Below are positions 38,755 through 47,998 of a stretch of DNA of 64,000 nt, piece after piece. The position numbers were made by a program, and so were the translations under genes. Position 1 is the first letter of the stretch; every line of letters starts with the position of its first letter. Source of the DNA: Rhodococcus sp. Leaf278 (GTDB taxonomy: Bacteria > Actinomycetota > Actinomycetes > Mycobacteriales > Mycobacteriaceae); NCBI RefSeq assembly GCF_001426085.1, contig NZ_LMRR01000012.1, positions 313,318-377,317 of the forward strand. The letters are read 5' to 3'. The notes below the pieces were generated by a model, which worked only from the letters and a program-made list of their open reading frames with translations, was not told the DNA's origin and made no database searches.

Positions 38755-40304
38755 CCACTCCCGAGGTGCAGTACGGACTGCTGTCGCCCATGTTGATCGT
38801 CTTCGGTGTCGCGGTTCTCGGGGTCCTGGTCGAAGCGTTCGTGCCGATGCGGGCACGTCGTGGGGTCCATCTCGGCCTTGCGCTGGCCGGTTTGGTGGTG
38901 GCTCTCGCGGCCGTTCTCGGTCTGGCCGGCACCGAGGCGTATGCGATGAACGGGGCCGTGGCGATAGACGGGCCGACCCTGTTCCTGCAGGGAACCATTG
39001 TGCTGGTGTCGATTCCGGCAATCGCACTGCTTGCCGAGCGTACCGTCGCCGTCACCTCCACCGGTACCGAGCGCCGCATCGATTCGTTCACTCCGCAGGC
39101 GTCCACCACTCCGGGCAGCGTGGCGGAGAAGGAGGCCATCGATGCAGGCGTCGCTCAGACCGAGGTCTTCCCGCTGGCAATGTTCGCGATCGGCGGCATG
39201 CTGTTGTTTCCGGCGTCTACCGATCTGCTGACGATGTTCGTTGCGTTGGAAGTGCTGTCTTTGCCGCTGTATCTGCTGTGCGGACTGGCGAGACGACGAC
39301 GGCTGCTCTCTCAGGAAGCAGCCCTCAAGTACTTTCTGCTGGGCGCGTTCTCGTCTGCGTTCTTCCTGTTCGGAGTCGCGTTCCTGTACGGCTACGCCGG
39401 GACGGTCCGGTTGGACGGAATCGCCGACGCAATCGCTGTAGACGGACAGGGCAAGTCGTTGGCACTGATCGGAACCGCCCTGCTGGCCGTGGGGTTGCTG
39501 TTCAAAGTCGGTGCGGTGCCCTTCCATTCGTGGATTCCAGACGTCTACCAGGGTGCCCCCACGCCGGTGACGGCGCTGATGGCCACCGTGACCAAGGTGG
39601 CCGCCTTCGGTGCGATCCTGCGGATCTTCGGAATGGCGCTACCCGGTCTCGAATCGAGTTGGCGTCCGATGCTGTGGGTGATCGCTATCGCGACGATGGT
39701 GCTCGGTTCGGTTGTCGCGGTGACGCAGACCGACGTCAAGCGCATGCTGGCCTACTCGTCCGTGGCACATACCGGGTTCATTCTCACCGGAGTGACCGCG
39801 CTGGGTAGTGCAGAGGATACAGGGGTTTCGGGCACGATGTTCTACCTGCTCGCCTACGCCTTCAGCACGCTGGGTGGATTCGCCGTGATCGGTCTGGCCC
39901 GAGACGAGCGCGGTGAGGTAGGCGACCTGGAACGGTGGGCCGGTGTCGGTCGACGCTCACCGCTCGTGGCCGCGGTGTTCGGGTTGTTCCTGCTCTCGTT
40001 CGCGGGTATCCCACTCACCAGCGGCTTCATCGGCAAGTTTGCGGTATTCAGCGCGGCCTCCGGTGCCGGGGGAGCTGCACTGGTCGTGGTCGGAGTGGTG
40101 TGCAGCGCTGTTGCGGCGTTCTTCTACGTGCGCGTGATCGTGCTGATGTTCTTCACCGAGCCCACGGATCGGACCGTCACCATGGTGCGTCCTACCGCAT
40201 CGGTGTCGTGCGCGATCGGGGTGTCGGTGGTCGTCACCGTGGCACTGGGAGTCTTTCCCCAGCCCGTTCTCGATATCGCCGCGCGAGCGGGGAACTTCCT
40301 CTAG
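38751..40304 (+). CDS. nuoN: NADH-quinone oxidoreductase subunit N
   Basis: A 517-residue antiporter-like subunit, last of the operon, with about 14 helices. The typical loop KVGAVPFHSWIPDVYQGAPTPVTA and the preceding ALKYFLLGAFSSAFFLFGVAFLYG are present, as is the VTKVAAFGAILRI lysine helix. It connects the core junction subunits to NuoM and NuoL. It ends 4 nt before the stop of a convergent gene; no clear terminator hairpin is visible there. Confidence 0.96.
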   Translation: MTTPEVQYGLLSPMLIVFGVAVLGVLVEAFVPMRARRGVHLGLALAGLVVALAAVLGLAGTEAYAMNGAVAIDGPTLFLQGTIVLVSIPAIALLAERTVAVTSTGTERRIDSFTPQASTTPGSVAEKEAIDAGVAQTEVFPLAMFAIGGMLLFPASTDLLTMFVALEVLSLPLYLLCGLARRRRLLSQEAALKYFLLGAFSSAFFLFGVAFLYGYAGTVRLDGIADAIAVDGQGKSLALIGTALLAVGLLFKVGAVPFHSWIPDVYQGAPTPVTALMATVTKVAAFGAILRIFGMALPGLESSWRPMLWVIAIATMVLGSVVAVTQTDVKRMLAYSSVAHTGFILTGVTALGSAEDTGVSGTMFYLLAYAFSTLGGFAVIGLARDERGEVGDLERWAGVGRRSPLVAAVFGLFLLSFAGIPLTSGFIGKFAVFSAASGAGGAALVVVGVVCSAVAAFFYVRVIVLMFFTEPTDRTVTMVRPTASVSCAIGVSVVVTVALGVFPQPVLDIAARAGNFL

Positions 40305-40308
40305 CTCG

Positions 40309-40794
40309 TCAGGCGTGTTCGGCGGACTTCATTCGCTGCTTCCACGTGTGCGAGCCGGTGCCGACCGGAATCGAACCGATGGCTCCCGCGAGGCCGAACG
40401 GCGGCATGTTCACGTAGATCGCTTCACTGTTCTGCGCTGTTGCGGTGTAGGTTTCGTGCCATACGCCGACATTGCCGGTCGCAGCGACCGACCGGTTGAA
40501 CGCGCGCCAGGCCGGTGCATGGGGTGCCTGGGGATCGGAGGCGAATCGCGTGAGGTCTTCCGCGTTGCGCCAATAGCTGACCAGCATGGTGGTGCGTCCC
40601 AACCACGAGTGATAGCCGAGCAGTCCTGAGGCAGGATCCTGTTCGAGATGGCTGAGCATCCGTGGCATCGCGCGCACCGCGGGAAGCCAGGAGCGAACGG
40701 CAAGGGGGTTGTTGATGCGCATCCCGATGAGAAAGACCGTGACGGTGTTGCGGTCGGCTTCGACCGTGCTGCGGCCGTCGATGATGGGTTGCAT
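40309..40794 (-). CDS. DUF4188 domain protein
   Basis: A 161-residue protein of the DUF4188 family, which resembles dimeric alpha/beta-barrel heme or monooxygenase-like proteins. Typical are VTVFLIGMRINNPLAVRSWLPA near the start, LGYHSWLGRTTMLVSYWRNAEDLTRFA, WRAFNR and the C-terminal WHETY. The function is unknown. Divergent from a tetR gene, 76 nt apart, with an imperfect palindrome between them: the TetR probably controls it. Confidence 0.85.
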   Translation of the reverse strand: MQPIIDGRSTVEADRNTVTVFLIGMRINNPLAVRSWLPAVRAMPRMLSHLEQDPASGLLGYHSWLGRTTMLVSYWRNAEDLTRFASDPQAPHAPAWRAFNRSVAATGNVGVWHETYTATAQNSEAIYVNMPPFGLAGAIGSIPVGTGSHTWKQRMKSAEHA

Positions 40795-40837
40795 GACGTG
40801 TTCCCGTCTGTTCGGGGGTCGGGCATTGCTGTGACAC

Positions 40838-40849
40838 TGTTATAAAACA
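40838..40849. promoter_or_regulatory. Candidate TetR operator (imperfect palindrome)
   Basis: TGTT-ATAA-AACA, arms of 4 bp, in the 76-nt gap between the DUF4188 gene and tetR. It lies about 10 nt upstream of TAAGTT (40,859-40,864), the likely -10 of tetR. Short and imperfect; the position between the divergent genes is the main argument. Confidence 0.35.
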
Positions 40850-40870
40850 CCGTCGTGGTAAGTTTCGCAA

Positions 40871-41464
40871 GTGGCGAGACCGAGAATTCACGATGCCGAA
40901 CTGCGCACCCGGCTACTCGAGGCCGCGGCGGAAAGCGTTGCCCAACACGGCGTCGATTCGTTGTCGCTACGTAAACTCGCCGCCGCGCAGGGCACCTCGA
41001 CCACGGCCATCTACTCACTGTTCGGCGGTCGCGCGGAACTGCTGGTGGCTCTGTTCGCCGCGTCGTTCTCCAGTTTCGGTGACGCCCAGCGGCAGGTGCC
41101 GGTCACCAGCGACCCAGAGGTCGATCTGCGCGAACTCGGCGTTGCCTACCGGCGCTGGGCTCTGCAGAACCCTCATCTGTACGCCGTGATGTTCGGCGGC
41201 CTTCTCGGTTCGGTCGATGTATCCGAAGAGGCGAAACTTGCGGCTGCAGCGATGGATCCGCTCCGGGCGGCGGTAGGGCGAGCCGTCGCGGCCGGCACCA
41301 TGAGCGGCGCATCGGTCGAGGTGATCAGCCATTCGTTCTGGGCGATCGTGCACGGGTTGGTGTCGCTGGAGTTGGCGATGCCGATGAAGTACGACGACGA
41401 AAGTCGACGTGCGGTGTTCGATGCCGGGACTGCGTCGGTGCTACGAGGGTGGACGCGTCAGTAG
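40871..41464 (+). CDS. TetR-family transcriptional regulator
   Basis: A 197-residue regulator; HTH at about residues 10-55 (LLEAAAESVAQHGVDSLSLRKLAAAQGTSTTAIYSLFGGRAEL) and a TetR_C-type ligand domain of the WHG group (YRRWALQNPHLYAVMFGG). The GTG start has TAAGTT 6 nt upstream and no ribosome-binding site, so it is probably leaderless. Divergent from the DUF4188 gene, its likely target; its 3' end overlaps the YdcF-like gene by 7 nt. Confidence 0.88.
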   Translation: MARPRIHDAELRTRLLEAAAESVAQHGVDSLSLRKLAAAQGTSTTAIYSLFGGRAELLVALFAASFSSFGDAQRQVPVTSDPEVDLRELGVAYRRWALQNPHLYAVMFGGLLGSVDVSEEAKLAAAAMDPLRAAVGRAVAAGTMSGASVEVISHSFWAIVHGLVSLELAMPMKYDDESRRAVFDAGTASVLRGWTRQ

Positions 41465-42411
41465 GTGCGCGGTATCCCGAGGATCTTGGTGGCATCGACG
41501 GTCATGCCCAATCGTGCCGTCGGAGCGAGTGCAGGGAGTACCGGGAGGTCGTCGGGGGTAGAAGTCGCGGCGCCGATCACGTCGGAGCCGGCGATTTCGA
41601 AGTCCGATATCGCACGCCGCAGGTGACTGGGAGTCGTGGACAGAACCAGATTCTCGACGCCGATCTCCGCCGCCAGCGAGGTGGCGCGCTGCGCGTTCTG
41701 CACGGTCGAATTGGCGGTGGGCTCGGTGTGAATACGGTCGCCAACGACCTTGTTGTCGATCAGCCATTTCTTCATCACGTCGGCCTCGGTGATGCCGCTC
41801 TGCGGATTTCCGCCGGTGACGATGATGGGCGATTCGGGGGAGCGCTCTGCGACAGAGACGGCAGAATTCAGTCGCTCCACCAATTCCGGGGCCATGCTGC
41901 CGTCGCCGTTCAGCCCCAGGCCGAGTACCACGATCGCGGTGCGGGGCCCGTCGGTGACCGGTGCGAAGTCGATCGTCCGGGTCGCGGCGTCGTCGATGAC
42001 GGCAATGGCCCGCTCCACCGCATCGGCGAGCGAGGGAGACAGGGTGCGCAGGCGGGCCGAGTGCTGCGTGCGAGCGGCGGCATCATCGGTTGCGTTGGCG
42101 TAGAACGTCTGCAGCGCTGCCACATTGGCATCGTCCGGTGCGGCCGCGGCAACCGCGTCCAGTGCCGCGAACCCGGCGTCGTAGCGACCCTTGACCAAAG
42201 CGTTCTGCGCATCGTCGTACTGCTGCGCGTCGGCCGAACGGACTGCCTCGGTGACTGTTGCCGGGGCGGGCTGGGCCGTCGCCGCGCCCATGCCCGTGCC
42301 GAGGGCAAGTGCAGCCGCACAGGTGACAACGGCAACACGGATCATCGGTTGTGCTCGGCCGGATCGCACTGTCGGTTGCCCTTCTGAGCGGTGACGGGTT
42401 TCCGTCACCAT
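41458..42411 (-). CDS. Exported YdcF/SanA-type (DUF218) protein
   Basis: A 317-residue protein with a cleavable signal peptide (hydrophobic stretch about 24-45, ending ATAQPA) and a DUF218/YdcF domain in the C-terminal half: AIVVLGLGLNGDGSMAPEL, SPIIVTGG, GITEADVMKKWLI, and the TANSTVQNAQ motif. The first half is alanine-rich and helical. YdcF-like proteins are linked to envelope metabolism; the reaction is not known. ATG at 42,411 is used; the ATG at 42,345 (MIRVAVV) is possible. A palindrome lies just upstream. Confidence 0.82.
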   Translation of the reverse strand: MVTETRHRSEGQPTVRSGRAQPMIRVAVVTCAAALALGTGMGAATAQPAPATVTEAVRSADAQQYDDAQNALVKGRYDAGFAALDAVAAAAPDDANVAALQTFYANATDDAAARTQHSARLRTLSPSLADAVERAIAVIDDAATRTIDFAPVTDGPRTAIVVLGLGLNGDGSMAPELVERLNSAVSVAERSPESPIIVTGGNPQSGITEADVMKKWLIDNKVVGDRIHTEPTANSTVQNAQRATSLAAEIGVENLVLSTTPSHLRRAISDFEIAGSDVIGAATSTPDDLPVLPALAPTARLGMTVDATKILGIPRTY

Positions 42412-42424
42412 AGCTCAGTTCGGT

Positions 42425-42439
42425 ACCAGTGTGACTGGT
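42425..42439. promoter_or_regulatory. Palindrome upstream of the YdcF-like gene
   Basis: ACCAGT, GTG, ACTGGT: a perfect 6-bp inverted repeat with 3-nt spacer, 13 nt before the ATG on the minus strand. Candidate operator; no regulator is adjacent on this side. Confidence 0.35.
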
Positions 42440-42496
42440 GTGATCCAAGTTTCTCGAGTTACACCGATGTACTTCTGAGCAGGCAATTTCCGCTCA

Positions 42497-42751
42497 TCAC
42501 AGGGTGACGGGGGCGCGTCCTCGATCGGCCGGTTCGATGGTGACCTCGGCGTCGGGGAGAAAAACGCGCTCGGTAGTCGTGGTGCCGTCGACGCCGTCGG
42601 TCACTGTCACCGCCACGTTCTCGGCAACCTGTCCGGCGCTTTCGATGAACCCGGTCGCAACGCCCTCCTCGATGAGGAGATGATCACCCACGAGCAGAAG
42701 GAGCTCGTCTGCCGTCACCGTTCGTCTGCCGCCCACATCTTCGATAGTCAT
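42497..42751 (-). CDS. Small hypothetical protein
   Basis: An 84-residue acidic protein, mostly predicted beta strand (ENVAVTVTDGVDGTTTTERVFLPDAEVTIEP), unknown family. It is supported by TACGGT located 6 nt upstream of the ATG, the leaderless arrangement recurrent in this window, and by divergent placement against the DinB gene. The open frame continues to 43,330 over the DinB gene, but that part is shadow. Confidence 0.6.
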   Translation of the reverse strand: MTIEDVGGRRTVTADELLLLVGDHLLIEEGVATGFIESAGQVAENVAVTVTDGVDGTTTTERVFLPDAEVTIEPADRGRAPVTL

Positions 42752-42808
42752 GACCCCACCGTAATGCGCTGCGCTGCACGGTGCCGTCGCATGTTCGACA
42801 ATCGCCGT

Positions 42809-43324
42809 ATGAGCTTCACAGCGCCCGTGCCCGATCCCGTCGACGGTCCGCTCGTCGGTGACGAGAGACCGATTCTCGAGGGAGTGCTGCGCTGGCATCG
42901 AGCCACATTGCTGAACATCTGTGCCGGTGCCGATGCCGAACAGCTTGCGCGCCGCCCCTTCTCGCACTCGACGCTCTCCCTCCTCGGACTCGTCCGTCAT
43001 CTCGCGAAGGTCGAACGTATCTGGTTTCGAGAGCGTCTGGCGTCGATGTCGTTCGAGCCGATGTACGACGCGGCCCTGGGGAAGGACTCCGACTTCCTGG
43101 GAGCGACGGCATCGAGCGCAGAGTCGGACTTCGCGCGATTCGCTGCCGAGTGTGCGGCCTCGGACGAGATCGCTGCCCGTCACTCGTTCGAGGATCCGGT
43201 CGACTCTCGAGGCGGGCCGATGTCGCTGAGGATGGTCTACGTACACATGATCGGCGAATACGCGCGGCACAATGGGCACGCGGACATCATTCGCGAACAG
43301 ATCGATGGAGTCACCGGCCGCTGA
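42809..43324 (+). CDS. DinB/DUF664 family protein
   Basis: A 171-residue four-helix-bundle protein of the DinB/DUF664 superfamily (actinobacterial YfiT-like branch). The histidine metal triad is visible in SLLGLVRHLAKVERIWF and in YVHMIGEYARHNGHADIIREQIDG. Members can be thiol-dependent transferases using mycothiol or bacillithiol; the substrate here is unknown. The ATG has GACAAT 6 nt upstream (leaderless). Confidence 0.85.
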   Translation: MSFTAPVPDPVDGPLVGDERPILEGVLRWHRATLLNICAGADAEQLARRPFSHSTLSLLGLVRHLAKVERIWFRERLASMSFEPMYDAALGKDSDFLGATASSAESDFARFAAECAASDEIAARHSFEDPVDSRGGPMSLRMVYVHMIGEYARHNGHADIIREQIDGVTGR

Positions 43325-43375
43325 GGGCATAACGTAGACACACGATCAGGCCCACTCACGGAAGAAGGTGTTTCG

Positions 43376-44902
43376 GTGACCGACTCCGACGCAGGATTCG
43401 ATCCGACCGCATTGCGCCCCTCGTTGTTCGTCGACGGGCAGTGGCTGGGGTCCGGTGACGGTGGGACCCGCGACATCGTCGATCCGTCCGACGGCAGCAC
43501 GGTGGCCGTCGTGGACGAGGCCACGCCCGACGACGCGTTGCGCGCGGTGGCCGCGGCGCGGTCCGCGTTCGACGACGGACCGTGGCGCTCGGTGACGGTG
43601 GGTGAGCGCAAAGACCTGCTCAATCGCATCGCAGACTTGCTCCAGCGCGACAAGGCGAAGTTGGCGCGCATCGAAACCCTCGACACCGGAAAGACGTTCG
43701 GTGAGAGCGAGATCGACATCGACGACGTCACGTCGGTGTTCCGCTTCTACGCCGATCTCGCGGTGGTGCAGGCAGATCGACTGATCGATGTCGACCGGCC
43801 CGAAATCCTCAGCCGCGTGGTGCACGAGCCGATCGGTGTGTGCGTCATGATCGCACCGTGGAACTACCCGCTGTTGCAGATCTCGTGGAAGATCGCCCCC
43901 GCGCTTGCGGCCGGTTGCACGATGGTTCTCAAACCGAGCGAAGTGACCCCGCTGAGCACCATCGCATTCACCAGGCTGGTCGAGGAAGCAGGTGTACCTC
44001 CGGGTGTGGTCAATCTGCTGCAGGGTAGCGGCGCGGTCCTCGGAGATGCGCTTACCAGGAACCGCGACGTCGACTTCATTTCCTTCACCGGTGGGCTCGC
44101 AACAGGCCGGCACATCCTGGCCGCGGCGGCCGAGAATGTCACCAAGGTGGCCGTAGAACTCGGCGGCAAGAACCCTCACATCGTGTTCGCCGACGCGGTG
44201 GCCGACGAGCAGGCCTTCGCCGACTCGGTCGACAACGTGCTGACCGGAGTGTTTCTGCATTCCGGTCAGGTGTGTTCGGCCGGTACCCGCCTGATCATCG
44301 AGGAATCCGTGGCCGATCGTTTCGTCGCCGCCGTGGCAGAGCGCGCGAAGACCATCGTGATGGGGCCGGGTATGGACCCGGCCAGCGAGACCGGACCGCT
44401 GGTGTCGCAGGCGCAGCGCAAGAAGATCGAAGGCTTCGTCGCGGGCGGCATCGACGAAGGTGCGACGTTGGTCATCGGTGGAACGAAACCGGACGATCCT
44501 GCTCTGGAGAACGGTAGCTACTTCCTCCCCACGATTTTCGATCATTGCACTCGGTCGATGAATATCGTGCAGGAGGAGACATTCGGGCCCATACTCACTG
44601 TGGAGCGCTTCGACACCGAGGCCGAAGCGCTGCTGTTGGGTAACGATACGAATTACGGTCTCGCTGCGGGAGTTCGGACGTCCGACGTCGCACGAGGCGA
44701 AAGAATGGTGCGTGGGCTCCGCCATGGAACGGTGTGGCTCAACGACTTCGGTGTCTACACGGCGGCCGCGGAATGGGGCGGCTTCAAGCAGTCCGGGAAC
44801 GGCCGCGAACTAGGTCCGTCCGGTATGTCCGAATATCAAGAAGCGAAGCATATTTGGCACAACACCTCACCTACCGCGGCGGGGTGGTTCGGTACCCGAT
44901 AG
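43376..44902 (+). CDS. betB: Betaine-aldehyde dehydrogenase-type aldehyde dehydrogenase
   Basis: A 508-residue NAD(P)-dependent aldehyde dehydrogenase. The catalytic nucleophile is C300 (SGQVCSAGTRL), the general base E261 (VAVELGGKNP), and the cofactor motifs APWNYPLL, KPSEVTPLS and FTGGLATGR are clear. The assignment to glycine betaine aldehyde comes from context: the operon continues with a permease and a choline-oxidase-like enzyme. A GTG start with GAAGAAGG about 6 nt upstream. General aldehyde use is the alternative. Confidence 0.88.
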   Translation: MTDSDAGFDPTALRPSLFVDGQWLGSGDGGTRDIVDPSDGSTVAVVDEATPDDALRAVAAARSAFDDGPWRSVTVGERKDLLNRIADLLQRDKAKLARIETLDTGKTFGESEIDIDDVTSVFRFYADLAVVQADRLIDVDRPEILSRVVHEPIGVCVMIAPWNYPLLQISWKIAPALAAGCTMVLKPSEVTPLSTIAFTRLVEEAGVPPGVVNLLQGSGAVLGDALTRNRDVDFISFTGGLATGRHILAAAAENVTKVAVELGGKNPHIVFADAVADEQAFADSVDNVLTGVFLHSGQVCSAGTRLIIEESVADRFVAAVAERAKTIVMGPGMDPASETGPLVSQAQRKKIEGFVAGGIDEGATLVIGGTKPDDPALENGSYFLPTIFDHCTRSMNIVQEETFGPILTVERFDTEAEALLLGNDTNYGLAAGVRTSDVARGERMVRGLRHGTVWLNDFGVYTAAAEWGGFKQSGNGRELGPSGMSEYQEAKHIWHNTSPTAAGWFGTR

Positions 44903-44926
44903 AGCACGATGGGAAAGGCCACAGGC

Positions 44927-46438
44927 ATGGCAATACTGAACGACAACTCGAGCGGGATGGACGATTTCGGGTACAAGGAATCGCTCGACCGCAGTCTCGG
45001 CAAATTCGCCAGCTTCGCCGCAGGCGTCAGCTACATCTCCATTCTCACCGGCACGTTCCAGCTGTTCTACTTCGGTTTCGGCACCGCCGGGCCGGCGTAC
45101 CTGTGGTCGTGGCCTGCGGTCTTCGTCGGTCAGCTCTGCGTGGCACTGTGCTTCATGGAGCTGGCCGCGAAATACCCGGTGGCGGGATCGGTGTACAACT
45201 GGGCGAAGCTGTTGGGCCGCAGGATCGTCGGTTGGTCGGCGGGCTGGTTGATGCTCACGGCATCGATCGTGACACTGGCCGCCGTTGCCCTTGCTCTGCA
45301 GCTGAACTTGCCACGCATCTGGAGCGGATTTCAGATCATCGGTGACGGTTCGGGTGCCACCGACTTCGCGGCCAACGCAGTGCTGCTCGGTGCGATCCTG
45401 ATCGCCATCACCACCACGATCAACGCACTCGGAGTTCGACTGATGGCGATGATCAACAGCGCGGGTGTGTTCATCGAACTCATTGCGGCCGTGCTCATCG
45501 CGATCCTGCTCGCGGCCAACATCACTCGCGGGCCCGAAGTGTTCTTCTCCTCCAACGGCTACGGTGCCGGTGAGAGCGGCGGTTACCTCGGTGCCTTTCT
45601 GGTCGCGTCGCTGGCGTCGGGCTACGTCATGTACGGATTCGACACCGCGAGCTCGCTCGGGGAAGAAACCGTCGAACCGCGACGCACCGCCCCCAAAGCG
45701 ATCTTTCGCGCCATCCTCGCCTCGTTCGTCATCGGCGGAGCCATCCTGGTGTTCGCCGTCATGGCCGCGCCCGACCTGAACGATCCCTCCCTCGGGAGCC
45801 CCGACGGCAGCCTGCAGTCCATCGTCGAATCGGTGATGTGGGGCCCGCTGGGTACCGTCTTCCTCATCTGCATCGTCATCGCCGTGTTCGTCTGCTCGTT
45901 GGCAGTGCACACCGCGGCAATCCGGCTCACGTTCGCCATGGCGCGAGACAACGCGTTGCCCTTCGGCGAGAGCCTGGCCAAGGTGAATCCCAAGACCCAG
46001 ACCCCGGTGGTGCCCGCGGTGACCATCGGCGTGCTGGCCATCGTCATTCTCGTCGTCAACATCGGTCAGCCGCAGATCTTCACGGTCCTCACCTCGATCG
46101 CGATCATCATGATCTATCTCGCGTATCTGATGGTCACCGGACCGCTACTGGTCAAACGCATCAAAGGCGAGTGGCCGCCGGAGGATCTGAAACCCGGTGG
46201 ATATTTCACAATGGGTAAGTTCGGGCTGCCGGTCAACATCGCGGCCGTGGTGTGGGGTGCCGGGATGGCAATCAATCTCGCCTGGCCACGAGAGGCCGTG
46301 TACGGAACCCCCTGGTACAACACCTTCGGTGCGTTCGTCTATATCGGAGGCATCTTGGGCGTCGGCCTGCTGTGGTACGCAGTCAAGGGGCGCAAGCACA
46401 TCGGCACTCTGAAATCACATGCCTCCACGGGCAACTAG
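44927..46438 (+). CDS. APC-superfamily permease (candidate choline transporter)
   Basis: A 503-residue permease with about 12 membrane helices. APC signatures are seen: GVSYISILTGTFQLFYFGF, VGQLCVALCFMELAAKYPVAGSVYNWAK, and GFDTASSLGEETVEPRRTAPKAI in the helix 6-7 region. Its place between BADH and the choline-oxidase-like gene suggests uptake of choline or a related amine; this is inference. ATG at 44,927 is favoured by GGGAAAGG 8 nt upstream; an ATG at 44,909 is possible. Confidence 0.85.
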   Translation: MAILNDNSSGMDDFGYKESLDRSLGKFASFAAGVSYISILTGTFQLFYFGFGTAGPAYLWSWPAVFVGQLCVALCFMELAAKYPVAGSVYNWAKLLGRRIVGWSAGWLMLTASIVTLAAVALALQLNLPRIWSGFQIIGDGSGATDFAANAVLLGAILIAITTTINALGVRLMAMINSAGVFIELIAAVLIAILLAANITRGPEVFFSSNGYGAGESGGYLGAFLVASLASGYVMYGFDTASSLGEETVEPRRTAPKAIFRAILASFVIGGAILVFAVMAAPDLNDPSLGSPDGSLQSIVESVMWGPLGTVFLICIVIAVFVCSLAVHTAAIRLTFAMARDNALPFGESLAKVNPKTQTPVVPAVTIGVLAIVILVVNIGQPQIFTVLTSIAIIMIYLAYLMVTGPLLVKRIKGEWPPEDLKPGGYFTMGKFGLPVNIAAVVWGAGMAINLAWPREAVYGTPWYNTFGAFVYIGGILGVGLLWYAVKGRKHIGTLKSHASTGN

Positions 46439-46450
46439 AAGGAGCCTGCA

Positions 46451-47998
46451 GTGACAGACACCCAGTTCGATTACGTCGTCGCAGGAGGGGGCACGGCGGG
46501 ATGTGTGCTCGCCGCGCGATTGAGCGAGGATCCCTCGGTCAGCGTCTGCCTTGTCGAAGCAGGGCCGACCGATGTCGGTGACAAGGCGATTCTCGAACTG
46601 GCGGAGTGGATGCATCTGCTCGACTCCGGTTACGACTGGGACTATCCCGTCGAACCTCAGGAGCGGGGCAACAGCTTCATGCGGCACGCGCGCGCGAAAG
46701 TGCTCGGCGGCTGTTCGTCGCACAACTCCTGCATCGCTTTTCATCCGCCCGCCGAAACCCTCGACGATTGGGCTGCAGCCGGCGCGACCGGATGGGGCGC
46801 GTCGGACATCCTTCCTTTTGTCGCCCGCGTGGAGAACAACGACACCGGCCGTGGACAGGACGGCCCCGTGCGAATCCGCGACGTGCCGCCGAACGATCCC
46901 TGCGGTGCAGCAGTGCTCGAATCGGCGGCCGGAATAGGGCTTCCCACCGTCGAGTTCAACCGCGGGACGCCGGTACTCAACGGTGCGGGTTGGTTTCAGA
47001 TCAACGCGGGAGAAGACGGCTCGCGTATGTCGACCTCCCATGCGTACCTGCACCCGATCATCGGCTCACGGCCGAACCTGGAGGTGCGCACCGACTGCTG
47101 GATCAGTGAGATCCTGATCGACGAGTCGCTGACCGCGACGGGTGTGCGGTATCAACGGCCCGACCTGACCGGCTACGACACCGTGTCCGCGCGTCGCGAG
47201 GTGATTGTCACCGCCGGTGCCATCGACACGCCGAAGTTGTTGATGCTCTCCGGAATCGGGCCGGCGGCTCAGCTGCAGGAGATGGGAATCACGGTGCGAG
47301 TCGACTCGCCCGGCGTGGGCGAGAACCTCGACGACCACGTCGAAGGGCTGGTGTTCTGGGAGGCGAGCAAGCCCATGGTCACCACCTCCTCGCAATGGTG
47401 GGAGATCGGAGTGTTCGCCCAGACCGACTCGTCGCTGAACTATCCCGACGTCATGATGCATTACGGCAGTGTGCCGTTCGACATGAACACCCTGCGGTGG
47501 GGCTATCCGACCACCGACAACGGCTTCTGTCTGACGCCCAACGTGACCCAAGGCCGCTCGCGCGGCACGGTTCGATTGCGCAGCAGGGACTTTCGCGATC
47601 GCGCCAAGGTGGATCCGCGCTATTTCACCGACGCAGACGGCCATGACGACGCGGTGATGCTCGCCGGTTTGAAGCTTGCTCGTCGGATCGCGTCGGATGG
47701 TCCGATGGCCGGCTGGATAGAACGTGAACTCGCGCCCGGGCCCGAGGCCGTCACCGACGACGATCTACTCGACTACGTGCACAAGACGCACAACACGGTG
47801 TACCACCCGGCCGGTACCGCCCGGATGGGATCGGTGGACGACGCGATGGCCGTGCTCGATCCCGAGCTTCGCGTGAAAGGAATATCACGTCTGCGCGTCG
47901 TCGACGCGTCGGCGATGCCGAAGCTGCCATACGTCAATCCGAACATCACGGTGATGACCATGGCGGAGAAATGCGCCGACCTGATCCGTGGCGGATAG
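46451..47998 (+). CDS. codA: Choline-oxidase-like GMC oxidoreductase
   Basis: A 515-residue GMC flavoenzyme. The N-terminal dinucleotide fold is VVAGGGTAGCVLAARLSEDP. It resembles Arthrobacter globiformis choline oxidase closely: SFMRHARAKVLGGCSSHNS contains H91, equivalent to the FAD-linking His99, and S93 (Ser101); E304 matches Glu312; H452 and N496 match the catalytic pair His466 and Asn510 (numbers recalled from the published enzyme). Such an enzyme oxidises choline to glycine betaine with O2. AAGGAG lies upstream of the GTG. The next gene overlaps by 11 nt. Confidence 0.87.
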   Translation: MTDTQFDYVVAGGGTAGCVLAARLSEDPSVSVCLVEAGPTDVGDKAILELAEWMHLLDSGYDWDYPVEPQERGNSFMRHARAKVLGGCSSHNSCIAFHPPAETLDDWAAAGATGWGASDILPFVARVENNDTGRGQDGPVRIRDVPPNDPCGAAVLESAAGIGLPTVEFNRGTPVLNGAGWFQINAGEDGSRMSTSHAYLHPIIGSRPNLEVRTDCWISEILIDESLTATGVRYQRPDLTGYDTVSARREVIVTAGAIDTPKLLMLSGIGPAAQLQEMGITVRVDSPGVGENLDDHVEGLVFWEASKPMVTTSSQWWEIGVFAQTDSSLNYPDVMMHYGSVPFDMNTLRWGYPTTDNGFCLTPNVTQGRSRGTVRLRSRDFRDRAKVDPRYFTDADGHDDAVMLAGLKLARRIASDGPMAGWIERELAPGPEAVTDDDLLDYVHKTHNTVYHPAGTARMGSVDDAMAVLDPELRVKGISRLRVVDASAMPKLPYVNPNITVMTMAEKCADLIRGG